Assembly: GCA_910587555.1 (NCBI GenBank)
Contig: CAJULV010000001.1
Coordinates: 83,242 to 147,241 of the forward strand
Direction of reading: 5' to 3'
DNA from: an uncultured Acetatifactor sp.
GTDB taxonomy: Bacteria > Bacillota > Clostridia > Lachnospirales > Lachnospiraceae
Length of the DNA: 64,000 nucleotides
How positions within the stretch are numbered: the first letter of the stretch is position 1; every line of letters starts with the position of its first letter. Made by a program: the position numbers and the translations under genes. The notes beneath the pieces are model-generated. The model had not been told where the DNA came from. It saw only the letters and a program-made list of their open reading frames with translations, and did no database searches. Below are positions 26,105 through 34,257 of this stretch, piece after piece.

Positions 26105-27736
26105 ATGAGAGAAAAGTATGAATCGCTGGCACTTGTACAGCTGAAAGAGCTGGCTAAAGCGCGTGGGCTGAAAGGAACATCGTCCATGAAGAAGGCTGAG
26201 CTGGTGGAAGCCATGTTGGCAGAGGATGAGAGGGTAAAAAGACAGGAAGAAGAAAGCGCTGCGAAGAGTGTGAAGAGTGAGCAGGCACAGCATTCACATG
26301 ACAGTGCAGCCGCATTCAAATCGGTACGCAGGCGTACTGTCGTAACGAACACAAGATCCGTCCCGCCGCAGCAGAAGTCAGAGCGTGCGCAGGGGGCGGT
26401 TATGTATGAAAACAATTATAAAGCCGAAGCCTCGGCCCAGAGCGAGAGTATTCAGAAGACCGAGGAAAAGCAGGAGGCTCCGGCATCCGCAGGCAGTGCC
26501 GCGGCCGCAGCGCCGTCGGCTTCACCGGGAGGTCAGCCGGCTCCGGCAGCAGCCAGGCCCAACCGTTCCAATGAGGTTTACGACGAGAAGACCTATCCCA
26601 GGGAACTGGACAGCGGCGAGGAGGCCAGCGGTATCCTGGAGGTTATGCCTGACGGATACGGATTTATCCGATGTGAGAATTATCTGCCCGGAGAGAACGA
26701 CGTGTATGTGGCGCCCAGCCAGATCCGACGCTTCGGACTGAAGACAGGCGATATCCTGCGGGGCAACAAGCGTATTAAGACACAGCAGGAGAAGTTCAGC
26801 GCACTTCTGTTTATCAGGACTATCAACGGCTACACTATCGAAGAAGCGTTAAGGCGTGTGGCCTTCGAAGATATGACTCCCATTTTCCCCAATGAACGTA
26901 TCAGGCTGGAGACTGCAGGATGCAGCGTGGCCATGAGGGTTATGGATCTTGTCAGCCCTGTAGGTAAGGGGCAGCGTGGTATGATTGTATCTCCGCCCAA
27001 GGCCGGCAAGACTACCTTACTGAAAGAGGTTGCAAAATCCATTTTGCGGACGAATCCGCATATGCATATGCTGATACTGCTTATTGATGAGCGCCCGGAA
27101 GAGGTGACGGATATCAAGGAAGCAATCAGCGGAGACAATGTAGAGGTTATTTATTCCACCTTTGACGAACTGCCGGATCATCATAAGCGGGTGTCGGAGA
27201 TGACTATCGAGCGTGCAAAGCGCCTGGTGGAACATAAGAAGGATGTCGTCATTCTTCTGGACAGCATAACCCGTCTGGCAAGGGCCTATAACCTGGTGGT
27301 GCCGCCCAGCGGACGTACGCTTTCAGGCGGACTTGACCCGGCAGCGCTGCACATGCCCAAGCGATTCTTCGGTGCGGCGAGAAATATGCGTGAGGGCGGT
27401 AGCCTGACCATACTGGCCACGGCACTGGTGGATACCGGCAGCAAGATGGACGACGTGGTATACGAGGAATTCAAAGGCACCGGCAATATGGAAATGATTC
27501 TGGATCGCAAGCTTTCCGAGAAGCGCATTTTCCCGGCAATCGATCTGGCGAAATCCGGAACCAGAAGAGAAGATTTGCTGCTGAACAGCGAAGAACTGGA
27601 AGCCATCAATATTATGCGCAGGGCTTTGAATGGTCTAAAGCCGGATGAGGCTACTGACCGCATTCTTGATATGTTCTCACGGACAAGAAGCAACAATGAT
27701 TTCGTACAAATGGTAAAAAGAAACAAATTTATTTAA
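26105..27736 (+). CDS. rho: Transcription termination factor Rho
   Basis: This 543-residue hexameric RNA helicase ends transcription. It begins with a Rho_N helical domain (about 1-45: LVQLKELAKARGLKG). About 115 residues of low-complexity sequence rich in Ala, Ser, Pro, Glu and Gln follow (about 45-160). The RNA-binding cold-shock-like domain (about 165-235: SGILEVMPDGYGFIR) and the ATPase come next, with Walker A PPKAGKTTLL, LIDERPEEVTDI and ILLDSITRLARAYN. The long disordered insert makes it larger than typical Rho. ATG start behind TCAGGAGG. Confidence 0.96.
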   Translation: MREKYESLALVQLKELAKARGLKGTSSMKKAELVEAMLAEDERVKRQEEESAAKSVKSEQAQHSHDSAAAFKSVRRRTVVTNTRSVPPQQKSERAQGAVMYENNYKAEASAQSESIQKTEEKQEAPASAGSAAAAAPSASPGGQPAPAAARPNRSNEVYDEKTYPRELDSGEEASGILEVMPDGYGFIRCENYLPGENDVYVAPSQIRRFGLKTGDILRGNKRIKTQQEKFSALLFIRTINGYTIEEALRRVAFEDMTPIFPNERIRLETAGCSVAMRVMDLVSPVGKGQRGMIVSPPKAGKTTLLKEVAKSILRTNPHMHMLILLIDERPEEVTDIKEAISGDNVEVIYSTFDELPDHHKRVSEMTIERAKRLVEHKKDVVILLDSITRLARAYNLVVPPSGRTLSGGLDPAALHMPKRFFGAARNMREGGSLTILATALVDTGSKMDDVVYEEFKGTGNMEMILDRKLSEKRIFPAIDLAKSGTRREDLLLNSEELEAINIMRRALNGLKPDEATDRILDMFSRTRSNNDFVQMVKRNKFI

Positions 27737-27744
27737 AATAATAC

Positions 27745-27773
27745 TTGAAACTAAGCTGTCCATGTGCTACAAT
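27745..27773 (+). promoter_or_regulatory. Promoter of rpmE
   Basis: TTGAAA (27745-27750) and TACAAT (27768-27773) are exactly 17 bp apart, directly after the stop of rho. Confidence 0.8.
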
Positions 27774-27858
27774 AAACACGCTGTTTGTGGTTCCATAAGC
27801 AGTACGGATGTGAACGACAAATAAGGCTGTAATGATTGATTATAGAGAGGTGAATGAG

Positions 27859-28059
27859 ATGAAAGAAGGAATCCATCCCAAGTATTATCAGGCGACAGTG
27901 ACCTGTAACTGTGGGAACACTTTTGTGACTGGCTCCACGAAGCCTGAGATCCACGTGGAAGTTTGTTCCAAGTGCCATTCGTTCTACACCGGCCAGCAGA
28001 AGACTGCAAGGGCTGACGGACGTATTGAGAAGTTCAACAGAAAATACGGCGTTAAATAA
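27859..28059 (+). CDS. rpmE: 50S ribosomal protein L31
   Basis: This 66-residue ribosomal protein is of the zinc-binding (C+) type, with Cys16, Cys18, Cys36 and Cys39 (TCNCGN and CSKCHSFYTGQQK). The family pattern MKEGIHPKYYQ at the N terminus and RIEKFNRKYG at the C terminus is clear. I chose the ATG at 27859 because GAGGTG lies 6 nt upstream. It follows rho, as in many Firmicutes, but has its own promoter and terminator. Confidence 0.96.
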   Translation: MKEGIHPKYYQATVTCNCGNTFVTGSTKPEIHVEVCSKCHSFYTGQQKTARADGRIEKFNRKYGVK

Positions 28060-28067
28060 GATTGCGG

Positions 28068-28103
28068 AAAGGTTGAGGTGCTTGGTATCTCAACCTTTTC
28101 TCT
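28068..28103 (+). terminator. Terminator after rpmE
   Basis: AAAGGTTGAG and CTCAACCTTT form a 10-bp stem followed by TCTCTT. Confidence 0.85.
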
Positions 28104-28108
28104 TAATG

Positions 28109-28268
28109 GAGTCGCTGCGCGACGGCACTTTCATACGAAGAGCGCGCATGAAATCAGCTCTCGAGCGCCTTCGGGACTTTATTAGAGCCGCTGCGCGACG
28201 GCACTGAAGGATAAAGTCTCATCGGCGCTGGGAATGGGACTTTATTAGAGTCGCTGAGCGGAGGCAAT
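28109..28268 (+). repeat. Degenerate intergenic direct repeats
   Basis: Three related 21-bp units start at 28109, 28185 and 28248 (consensus GAGYCGCTGCGCGACGGCACT, diverged in the third). The second and third are each preceded by GGGACTTTATTA. Spacing is 76 and 63 bp. The block fills the space between the rpmE terminator and the DUF1385 gene. Confidence 0.7.
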
Positions 28269-28302
28269 GCGCTGGATTTACAGGGAAACGAGGAGACATG
28301 TA

Positions 28303-29292
28303 ATGGGAAAGAAAAAAAGCAAATGCTATTCCGGGATTGGCGGGCAGGCTGTCCTGGAAGGCGTTATGATGAAGAATCAGGAAAAATATGCGGTCTCCGT
28401 GAGGCGGCCGGACGGCGGGATATCGGTGGAGGTTGACAATTTCCAGGGGGTGCTTGGGGGAAATAAGATTAAGGAGATTCCTTTTATACGGGGGGTATTC
28501 AATTTTATCGATTCCCTGATTCTGGGAATGAAATGTCTGAATTTTTCGGCATCCTTTTATGAGGACGAGGGGGATGACGGAAAGGCCGGCGGTGCGGGGG
28601 ATAAGCTGATGACCGCATTGGTGACCTGTATTTCCGTGGTGCTTGCGGTGGGTATTTTTATTGTATTGCCGTATTACCTGGCATCTCTGCTGAACGGGTA
28701 TTTGAGAAATGCCTCCCTGGTGGCGATTATCGAAGGGGTGGTGCGTATCGTTATCTTTATCCTCTATGTGGGCGGTATCAGCATCATGAAGGATATCCGG
28801 CGGTTGTACCGGTATCACGGGGCGGAACACAAATGCATCAACTGCATAGAACGGGGCAGGCCGCTGACGGTGGACAATGCCATGCGCAGCTCCAGGCTTC
28901 ATAAGCGATGCGGCACCAGCTTTCTGTTTTTTGTGTTTTTTGTGAGTATTATCCTGTTTTTCTTTATTCGGGTGGAGAATCCGGTGTGGCGTGTGGGGCT
29001 GCGGATTCTGCTGATGCCGGTGGTAGCGGGTATTTCCTATGAAATTATCCGTCTGGCAGGTCGTTCGGATTCTCTCTTTGTACGGATTCTTTCTGCGCCG
29101 GGTATGGCAATCCAGCGGATGACCACCAAAGAGCCAGACAGAGATATGGTGGAGGTGGCTATTTCTTCTGTGGAGGCTGTATTTGACTGGAAAGCTTATC
29201 TGCGGGAGACATTCGGATACGAGTTTGAGGAAGATTTGGATGATGAGGACTCGGAAGAGAATGCCGCCGGCGAAGCCGATTCTTTCGCGTAA
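28303..29292 (+). CDS. DUF1385 membrane protein (YqhQ-like)
   Basis: This 329-residue protein starts with the family hallmark GIGGQAVLEGVMMKN, followed by KEIPFIRGVFNFIDSL. Several hydrophobic helices follow (about 105-165 and 205-250), with a conserved YRYHGAEHKCINCIE segment rich in His and Cys between them. The C terminus is acidic. I chose the ATG at 28303 behind AGGAGAC. The DUF1385-prmC-prfA order is common in Firmicutes. The molecular function is not established. Confidence 0.92.
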   Translation: MGKKKSKCYSGIGGQAVLEGVMMKNQEKYAVSVRRPDGGISVEVDNFQGVLGGNKIKEIPFIRGVFNFIDSLILGMKCLNFSASFYEDEGDDGKAGGAGDKLMTALVTCISVVLAVGIFIVLPYYLASLLNGYLRNASLVAIIEGVVRIVIFILYVGGISIMKDIRRLYRYHGAEHKCINCIERGRPLTVDNAMRSSRLHKRCGTSFLFFVFFVSIILFFFIRVENPVWRVGLRILLMPVVAGISYEIIRLAGRSDSLFVRILSAPGMAIQRMTTKEPDRDMVEVAISSVEAVFDWKAYLRETFGYEFEEDLDDEDSEENAAGEADSFA

Positions 29293-29383
29293 GCGGAATG
29301 TGGCGGTTTATGGTCCGGTTTCGGGTATACACTGCGGGATGGATCAGGGAATGCAGCGCGGCAGAGAATAAGAGGAGCGGCAT

Positions 29384-30427
29384 ATGACATACAGGGAAGG
29401 ATATTGTCAGGGCAGGGAACGGCTGCTTCAGGCAGGAATCGATGAGGCGGAACTGGAGGCGCGGCTCTTGCTGGAATATGTCTGCGGAACCAACCGCAAT
29501 GATTTGCTGGCACATGGCGACATGGAACTGGAGGCATACCAGGAGAAGGAGTATGTAAGGCTGATTGGAAGGCGTGTCACGCGGATTCCGCTGCAGCATC
29601 TCACAGGGAACCAGGAGTTTATGGGATTGTCGTTCAGAGTGAATGAGCATGTGCTGATTCCCAGACAGGATACGGAGATTCTGGTGGAGGAGGTACTGCG
29701 CCATCTCCATGACGGCATGCGGGTACTTGATATGTGTACGGGTTCGGGCTGCATCCTGATCAGCCTTCTGCATTACTCCAATCATTGCCAGGGGGTGGGG
29801 GCGGATCTGTCCGGGGAGGCGCTTGCGGTAGCGGAGGAAAATGCGGAGTGCCTGCTTGGCAGGGAACGAGTGAGCGGGGGACCGCGGATGTCTCAGAATG
29901 CGGGAGATACCGGTGGGCAGCCTGCCGGTATCTCTGTGGAAGCTGGCAGCGGACACGGTGCTTTGGAGATGGCCGTAAATGACGGCTGCTGCGTGACAGG
30001 TCAGACCATAGACGCCGGTGAGGGTGCCGGGGGGCAGGCTGTTCGGGACGATAGTGTGGGGGCAGGTGCCATTCGTTTCGTCAGAAGTGATTTGTTTGAG
30101 GAGATTACGGGCAAATTTGACATTATTGTGTCTAACCCGCCGTATATTTGCAGTGATGTGGTCAGGACGCTGATGCCTGAAGTCAGAGAGCATGAGCCGC
30201 TGCGGGCATTGGACGGCGGGACGGACGGGCTGGATTTCTACCGACGGATTATCAGCGAGGGCAGGAATTATCTGTTTGGCGGCGGGATGCTCTTTTTCGA
30301 GATTGGATACGATCAGGGGAAGGCGGTCAGCTCGCTGCTGGAGGAGGCCGGGTTTCTGGAAGTGCGGGTAGTAAAGGATTATGCCGGACTGGACAGGGTG
30401 GTATATGGAACCAGGTGTTTTGGCTGA
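29384..30427 (+). CDS. prmC: Release-factor glutamine methyltransferase PrmC with insertion
   Basis: This protein methylates the glutamine of the GGQ motif in release factors, using S-adenosylmethionine. An N-terminal helical domain (1-95) with IPLQHLTGNQEFMGLSF precedes the methyltransferase fold: VLDMCTGSGCILISLL and the catalytic NPPY (VSNPPYICSD). At 347 residues it is about 60 longer than usual because of a Gly-rich low-complexity stretch at about 161-226, inside the methyltransferase domain and before IRFVRSDLF. The reading frame is intact. It precedes prfA, its substrate gene. Confidence 0.95.
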   Translation: MTYREGYCQGRERLLQAGIDEAELEARLLLEYVCGTNRNDLLAHGDMELEAYQEKEYVRLIGRRVTRIPLQHLTGNQEFMGLSFRVNEHVLIPRQDTEILVEEVLRHLHDGMRVLDMCTGSGCILISLLHYSNHCQGVGADLSGEALAVAEENAECLLGRERVSGGPRMSQNAGDTGGQPAGISVEAGSGHGALEMAVNDGCCVTGQTIDAGEGAGGQAVRDDSVGAGAIRFVRSDLFEEITGKFDIIVSNPPYICSDVVRTLMPEVREHEPLRALDGGTDGLDFYRRIISEGRNYLFGGGMLFFEIGYDQGKAVSSLLEEAGFLEVRVVKDYAGLDRVVYGTRCFG

Positions 30428-30558
30428 AGATATGATTGCCCGGATATGGGAGAGTGTTTATGGCCTGTCACCCGGAAAAGGGAGGATTTTCGGTATTTTG
30501 GCGGACAGGACAGATAAATTTGCCGGGAGCATGTGTGCGGCAGAATGTGAGGAATGAT

Positions 30559-31644
30559 ATGTTTGACAGATTGGATGATTTGCTGATTCGGTTTGAGGAG
30601 ATCATGAGCGAGCTTCATGAGCCTACGGTGACGGGTAACCAGGAACGGTTCCGCAGGCTGATGAAGGAACAGAGTGACCTGACGCCCATCGTGAATGCAT
30701 ACACGGAATATAAGAAATGTAAGCAGGACATCGAGGATTCCCTGGCCATGCTGGAGGAAGAGGGCGATGAGGAGATGCGCGACATGATCAAGGAGACGTT
30801 GAATGAGGGAAAGAAGCGCGCGGAGGAACTGGAACAGGAACTGAAAATATTGCTTTTGCCCAAGGACCCTAATGACGACAAAAATGTAATCGTGGAGATT
30901 CGCGCCGGGGCAGGCGGAGATGAAGCGGCTCTTTTTGCTGCGGAGATTTACCGGATGTATGTGCATTATGCGGAAAGCCAGAGGTGGAAGGTGGAGACAC
31001 TGAACGTGGATGAAATCGGCATCGGCGGCATGAAGGAGGTGCAGTTTGTTATCACGGGGCAGGGAGCCTATTCCAGGATGAAGTACGAGAGCGGCGTCCA
31101 TCGGGTGCAGCGTGTGCCGGAGACGGAAAGCGGCGGACGAATCCATACTTCCACCATCAGCGTGGCGGTGATGCCCGAGGTGGACGAGGATATAGATATT
31201 GTGATCGATGAGAAAGATATCCGGGTGGATGTGATGCGTGCTTCCGGCAACGGCGGTCAGTGTGTAAATACGACGGATTCCGCGGTGCGCCTGACCCATT
31301 ACCCCACGGGAATCGTTGTGTACAGCCAGACCGAAAAATCCCAGCTTCAGAACAAGGCGAAGGCCTTTGCACTGCTGAAGGCAAAACTCTACGACATAGA
31401 ACAGCAGCAGCGGCATGACGCGGAGGCAGAGATGCGTCGCAGCCAGATTGGCACCGGAGATCGTTCCGAGAAGATAAGGACTTATAATTTTCCCCAGGGG
31501 CGTGTCACGGACCACCGCATCGGCCTGACCATTTACAAGCTGGACAAGGTGATGAACGGGGATATCCAGGAGATTTTGGATGCATGCATCTCCGCCGACC
31601 AGGCAGCAAAGCTAGTAAAGATGGGAGAAAACCAGGCCCTGTGA
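30559..31644 (+). CDS. prfA: Peptide chain release factor 1
   Basis: This 361-residue protein recognises UAA and UAG stops. The tripeptide anticodon region reads RVPETESGGR (PxT form of RF1) and the peptidyl-transferase motif GGQ is at 232-234. The N-terminal helical domain and the C-terminal region with RTYNFPQGRVTDHRIG are complete. There is no programmed frameshift. I chose the ATG at 30559 (MFDRLDDLL) behind GTGAGG; the extension from 30436 is not conserved in the family. It follows prmC by 131 bp. Confidence 0.97.
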   Translation: MFDRLDDLLIRFEEIMSELHEPTVTGNQERFRRLMKEQSDLTPIVNAYTEYKKCKQDIEDSLAMLEEEGDEEMRDMIKETLNEGKKRAEELEQELKILLLPKDPNDDKNVIVEIRAGAGGDEAALFAAEIYRMYVHYAESQRWKVETLNVDEIGIGGMKEVQFVITGQGAYSRMKYESGVHRVQRVPETESGGRIHTSTISVAVMPEVDEDIDIVIDEKDIRVDVMRASGNGGQCVNTTDSAVRLTHYPTGIVVYSQTEKSQLQNKAKAFALLKAKLYDIEQQQRHDAEAEMRRSQIGTGDRSEKIRTYNFPQGRVTDHRIGLTIYKLDKVMNGDIQEILDACISADQAAKLVKMGENQAL

Positions 31645-31734
31645 CGGGCGGCGGGCGAGGCGGCCAGGCCGGTAAAGGCAGAAGGTATCCGTGAGCCGTC
31701 TGGCCGGGCCGAAATAGATAGGGAAGGGACGACT

Positions 31735-33051
31735 ATGAATAAGATTATAGAAGAGAGAACAAAGAGGACACAGTGGTACCAGGAGGCAAGGTTCGGCATG
31801 TTTATCCACTGGGGGCTGTATGCCATCCCGGCCAGGGGAGAGTGGCTGCGCAGCGTGGAGCAGCTGACAAAGGAGGACTATGAGCCTCTGAAGGATGAGT
31901 TTGCCGCTGAGAATTATGATCCCAGGGTGTGGGCGAAACTGGCGAAGGAAGCGGGAATGAAGTATGCCGTACTCACCGCCAAGCATCATGACGGATACTG
32001 TCTGTTTGACTCCAAGCTGACGGATTTCAAATCTACCAATTCTCCCTGCGGGCGGGACCTGGTAAGGGAATTCCTGGAGGCTTTCCGGGCGGAGGGCATC
32101 AGGGTGGGCCTGTATTATTCCGTCATCGACTGGAGGCATCCCGATTTCCCCCATTACGGGGATATGCACCATCCCATGCGGAACCATCCGGAGTGTTCCA
32201 ACGAGAATCGGAATTTCAATAACTATCTGGAATACATGTTCGGACAGATTAAGGAGCTGCTCACGGACTACGGCAAACTGGATGTGATGTGGTTTGATTT
32301 TTCCTACGGAGATATGAAATGCGACACCTGGAAGGCGAAGGAACTCATTGAGATGGTGCGTTCCATTCAGCCGGATGTGATCATTGACAACCGCCTGGAG
32401 GGAAGCGGGGAGGATGCGGGTTCCATCCGGACCCTGGATCCCACACCATACTCAGGGGACTTTGCCTCACCGGAGCAGATGATTCCTCCGGCGGGAATCC
32501 GGGACGAAGGCGGGAACCCCATTCCCTGGGAGGCCTGCATAACCCTGAACAACCACTGGGGCTATGCGGCTCATGACCATCATTATAAATCGGCTAAGAT
32601 GGTGGTGCATATGCTGGTGGAGTGTGTCAGTAAGGGCGGGAACCTGCTTCTGAATGTGGGACCCAACGCCAGGGGAGAGATTCCCGAGGAGTCTGTGGCT
32701 ATACTGAAAGAGGTGGGGGCTTGGATGAAGAAGAACAGAAAGAGCATCTACGGCTGCGGTTACGCGGAGCTGCCCAAGCCGGAGTGGGGGCGCTACACCC
32801 GGAAGGGGAACCTGCTTTACGCCCATGTGATGGAGCCACAGGTGGGTGCTGTGTGCCTGGAGAATATGGCCGGAAAAGTGGAGAAAATGAGACTTTTGGC
32901 CGACAATTCCGAGGTGAAGGAGACCCATTACTGGAACCTGAAGGAGTATGACAAGAACGCGTTTTTCTTCTTTGATCCCTATGCGGCGGACTGCTACCCG
33001 CTGCCGGATGAGAAGGATACGGTGGTGGAGATTTATCTGAAGGAAGGGTAA
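31735..33051 (+). CDS. Alpha-L-fucosidase (GH29)
   Basis: This 438-residue glycoside hydrolase of family 29 removes alpha-linked L-fucose from glycans. The family start RFGMFIHWGLYAIP and the block AKHHDGYCLFDSKLTD are clear. The nucleophile is probably Asp188 in DVMWFDFSYGD. The C-terminal part is beta-rich. No signal peptide or anchor is present, so the enzyme should act inside the cell on imported oligosaccharides, yet no transporter gene is adjacent. The ATG follows GGGAAGGGACG. No other sugar genes are next to it. Confidence 0.92.
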   Translation: MNKIIEERTKRTQWYQEARFGMFIHWGLYAIPARGEWLRSVEQLTKEDYEPLKDEFAAENYDPRVWAKLAKEAGMKYAVLTAKHHDGYCLFDSKLTDFKSTNSPCGRDLVREFLEAFRAEGIRVGLYYSVIDWRHPDFPHYGDMHHPMRNHPECSNENRNFNNYLEYMFGQIKELLTDYGKLDVMWFDFSYGDMKCDTWKAKELIEMVRSIQPDVIIDNRLEGSGEDAGSIRTLDPTPYSGDFASPEQMIPPAGIRDEGGNPIPWEACITLNNHWGYAAHDHHYKSAKMVVHMLVECVSKGGNLLLNVGPNARGEIPEESVAILKEVGAWMKKNRKSIYGCGYAELPKPEWGRYTRKGNLLYAHVMEPQVGAVCLENMAGKVEKMRLLADNSEVKETHYWNLKEYDKNAFFFFDPYAADCYPLPDEKDTVVEIYLKEG

Positions 33052-33052
33052 T

Positions 33053-33115
33053 CCTCTCGCAAAACGACATGAGGACGCAGTTTTGACCGGGCGGAAGGTG
33101 CTGTCTGAACGGTTG
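33053..33115. repeat. Dispersed repeat remnant, copy D
   Basis: Fragments shared with copies B and C are visible: CCTCTCGCAAA at 33053, a GCAGTTTTGAC variant near 33087 and CTGTCTGAAC at 33101 (the complement of the outer arm). The order suggests a decayed copy. Confidence 0.4.
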
Positions 33116-33136
33116 AGGGCGATGTGGGGTGCTGTC

Positions 33137-34000
33137 ATGCATTATGTGGATGTGAAGGGAATATTGTCCCCGCAAAACGGGATGAATGTGTACAGGGGAT
33201 GTACCCATGGCTGTATCTATTGTGACAGCAGAAGCGTCTGCTACGGTTTTACGCATGATTTTGAGGATGTGGAAGTGAAACGGAATGCGCCGGAGCTGCT
33301 GGAAAGAGCGCTTCGCTCCAAAAGGAAGAAGTGCATGATAGGCACCGGCGCCATGTGTGACCCTTACATGCATTGCGAGGAGGGGCTGCAGGTCACGCGA
33401 AAATGCCTGGAACTGATTGCGCGTTACGAGTTTGGTGCCGCTGTCCAGACCAAGTCCGACAGAATCCTTCGGGATCTGGATCTGCTGAGATATATCAACG
33501 AAAAGGCAAAGTGTGTGGTGCAGATGACGCTGACTACATATGACGAGGATCTGTGCAGAATACTGGAGCCGAATGTGTGTACTACCAAGAGGCGGGCAGA
33601 GGTTCTGCACATTTTGAGGGATAACGGCATTCCTACTGTTGTCTGGCTGTCTCCCATTCTGCCTTTTTTGAATGATACCCGGGAAAATATCGAAGGGCTG
33701 TTGGAATACTGTGTTTCGGCAGGGGTGTATGGGATTATCTGTTTCGGCATGGGGGTAACTATGCGGCAGGGCAATCGGGAATACTTCTATGAGGCACTGG
33801 AGCGGCACTTTCCGGGGCTGCGGCGGAAGTATCATGAAAAATACGGTTATTCGTACGAATTGATCAGCGACAGGAATGAGGAATTGATGCACATTTTTCG
33901 GGAAACCTGTCGGAAGCATGGAATTGTTCATGAGATGGAAGCCTGTTTTCAGTATCTTCATGAGTTTCCGGAAATGTATGAACAATTAACTTTATTCTGA
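33137..34000 (+). CDS. SPL-family radical SAM protein
   Basis: This 287-residue protein carries a radical-SAM CxxxCxxC cluster motif (Cys22, Cys26 and Cys29 in YRGCTHGCIYC), so it binds a 4Fe-4S cluster and S-adenosylmethionine. The following region (KVMIGTGAMCDPYM-like, then VQTKSDRILRDLDLL) fits the spore-photoproduct-lyase-like family also found in non-spore roles. I chose the ATG at 33137 (MHYVDVKGIL), though the upstream ATG at 33122 is possible. True DNA-lesion repair is not proven by the sequence; these short SPL-like proteins are largely uncharacterised. Confidence 0.85.
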   Translation: MHYVDVKGILSPQNGMNVYRGCTHGCIYCDSRSVCYGFTHDFEDVEVKRNAPELLERALRSKRKKCMIGTGAMCDPYMHCEEGLQVTRKCLELIARYEFGAAVQTKSDRILRDLDLLRYINEKAKCVVQMTLTTYDEDLCRILEPNVCTTKRRAEVLHILRDNGIPTVVWLSPILPFLNDTRENIEGLLEYCVSAGVYGIICFGMGVTMRQGNREYFYEALERHFPGLRRKYHEKYGYSYELISDRNEELMHIFRETCRKHGIVHEMEACFQYLHEFPEMYEQLTLF

Positions 34001-34100
34001 AAAAATCATTTTGAAAAATTTCATTTTGAAAATCGTTCTATAGAATCTGAGGCGGAATCAGTTTTCGGATAAATTTTCCATTTTTTTAAGGCTAATTTAA

Positions 34101-34129
34101 TTGTAATAGAACTGACAGTCCATTATAAT
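34101..34129 (+). promoter_or_regulatory. Promoter of the second ABC exporter operon
   Basis: TTGTAA (34101-34106) and a perfect TATAAT (34124-34129) are separated by 17 bp. The start codon lies about 130 nt downstream. Confidence 0.65.
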
Positions 34130-34257
34130 GTAAGAATCCCCCAGTCTCCGGAATTTTCCGCAGGATTGGCGGATGAGATCCGGGGCTGTCAGGCTGCTTT
34201 CGCTGACGAAAGCATACAGCAGAAAGAGACAGGTCCTGAGAGGGAAAGGAGACTGGT

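Noticed and set aside
28109..28268. Possible CRISPR array
   Set aside because: Only three degenerate units with uneven spacing, and no cas genes.
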